5,954 nt of DNA from Natronohydrobacter sp. (lineage in GTDB: Bacteria; Pseudomonadota; Alphaproteobacteria; Rhodobacterales; Rhodobacteraceae). Each line of letters opens with the position of its first letter. The stretch's first letter is position 1. A program made the position numbers and the translations under genes. A model generated the notes under the pieces. It searched no databases and was not told where the DNA came from. It saw only the letters and a program-made list of their open reading frames with translations. Below are positions 5,954 to 5,954 of the stretch, one piece after another. Location of the stretch: contig SKGU01000118.1 in NCBI GenBank assembly GCA_007117255.1, positions 1-5,954 on the forward strand, in the 5' to 3' direction.

Positions 5954-5954
5954 G

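Noticed and set aside
5878..5954. Minus-strand frame open from the right edge to a TGA at 5880-5878, a possible tail of an upstream gene
   Set aside because: A second minus frame is also open here to a TAG at 5858-5856, the translation is not recognisable, and the stretch contains the palindromes. It is too short to support a gene without sequence beyond the edge.

Overview
This is a chromosome-like window from an alphaproteobacterium, most likely of the Rhodobacterales. The reasons are the moderately high GC content with GC-rich third codon positions, a SAM-II (SAM-alpha) type leader in front of a sulfhydrylase gene, and the protein style of MetZ, FolE2 and TrkH. No mobile element, tRNA, rRNA or CRISPR array is visible. 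The lineage call is inference from family knowledge, not from a database search.

All five complete genes lie on the minus strand, so transcription runs from the right edge to the left. From right to left: (1) an upstream region (about 5835-5954) with two inverted repeats and a candidate promoter; (2) a SAM-II riboswitch (5780-5834) followed at once by a strong intrinsic terminator (5738-5770), which together form the leader of metZ; (3) metZ, O-succinylhomoserine sulfhydrylase (4536-5717); (4) folE2, the type IB GTP cyclohydrolase (3362-4453); (5) a 104-bp intergenic region with a 13-bp inverted repeat; (6) a PfkB-family phosphofructokinase (2316-3257); (7) a TrkH-type potassium transporter subunit (834-2282); (8) a class I glutamine amidotransferase resembling the GMP synthase amidotransferase domain (68-808). 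The first 62 bases read on the plus strand as the possible tail of a convergent gene.

metZ makes homocysteine from O-succinylhomoserine and sulfide, so its product leads to methionine and then SAM. The leader can close that loop by sensing SAM. The notable point is that the bases around the conserved CUAAA of the riboswitch can instead pair with the loop and 5' arm region of the terminator, giving a ready-made antiterminator. This suggests a SAM-II switch acting by transcription attenuation. The 82-bp gap between metZ and folE2 shows no convincing terminator, so the switch may also influence folate synthesis, which supplies the methyl group for methionine. The pfk, trkH and amidotransferase genes have gaps of 33 and 25 bp and look like a second transcription unit. 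The pathway link among those three is not obvious.

Nothing here amounts to a wholly new system. The regulatory leader of metZ is the most interesting element.
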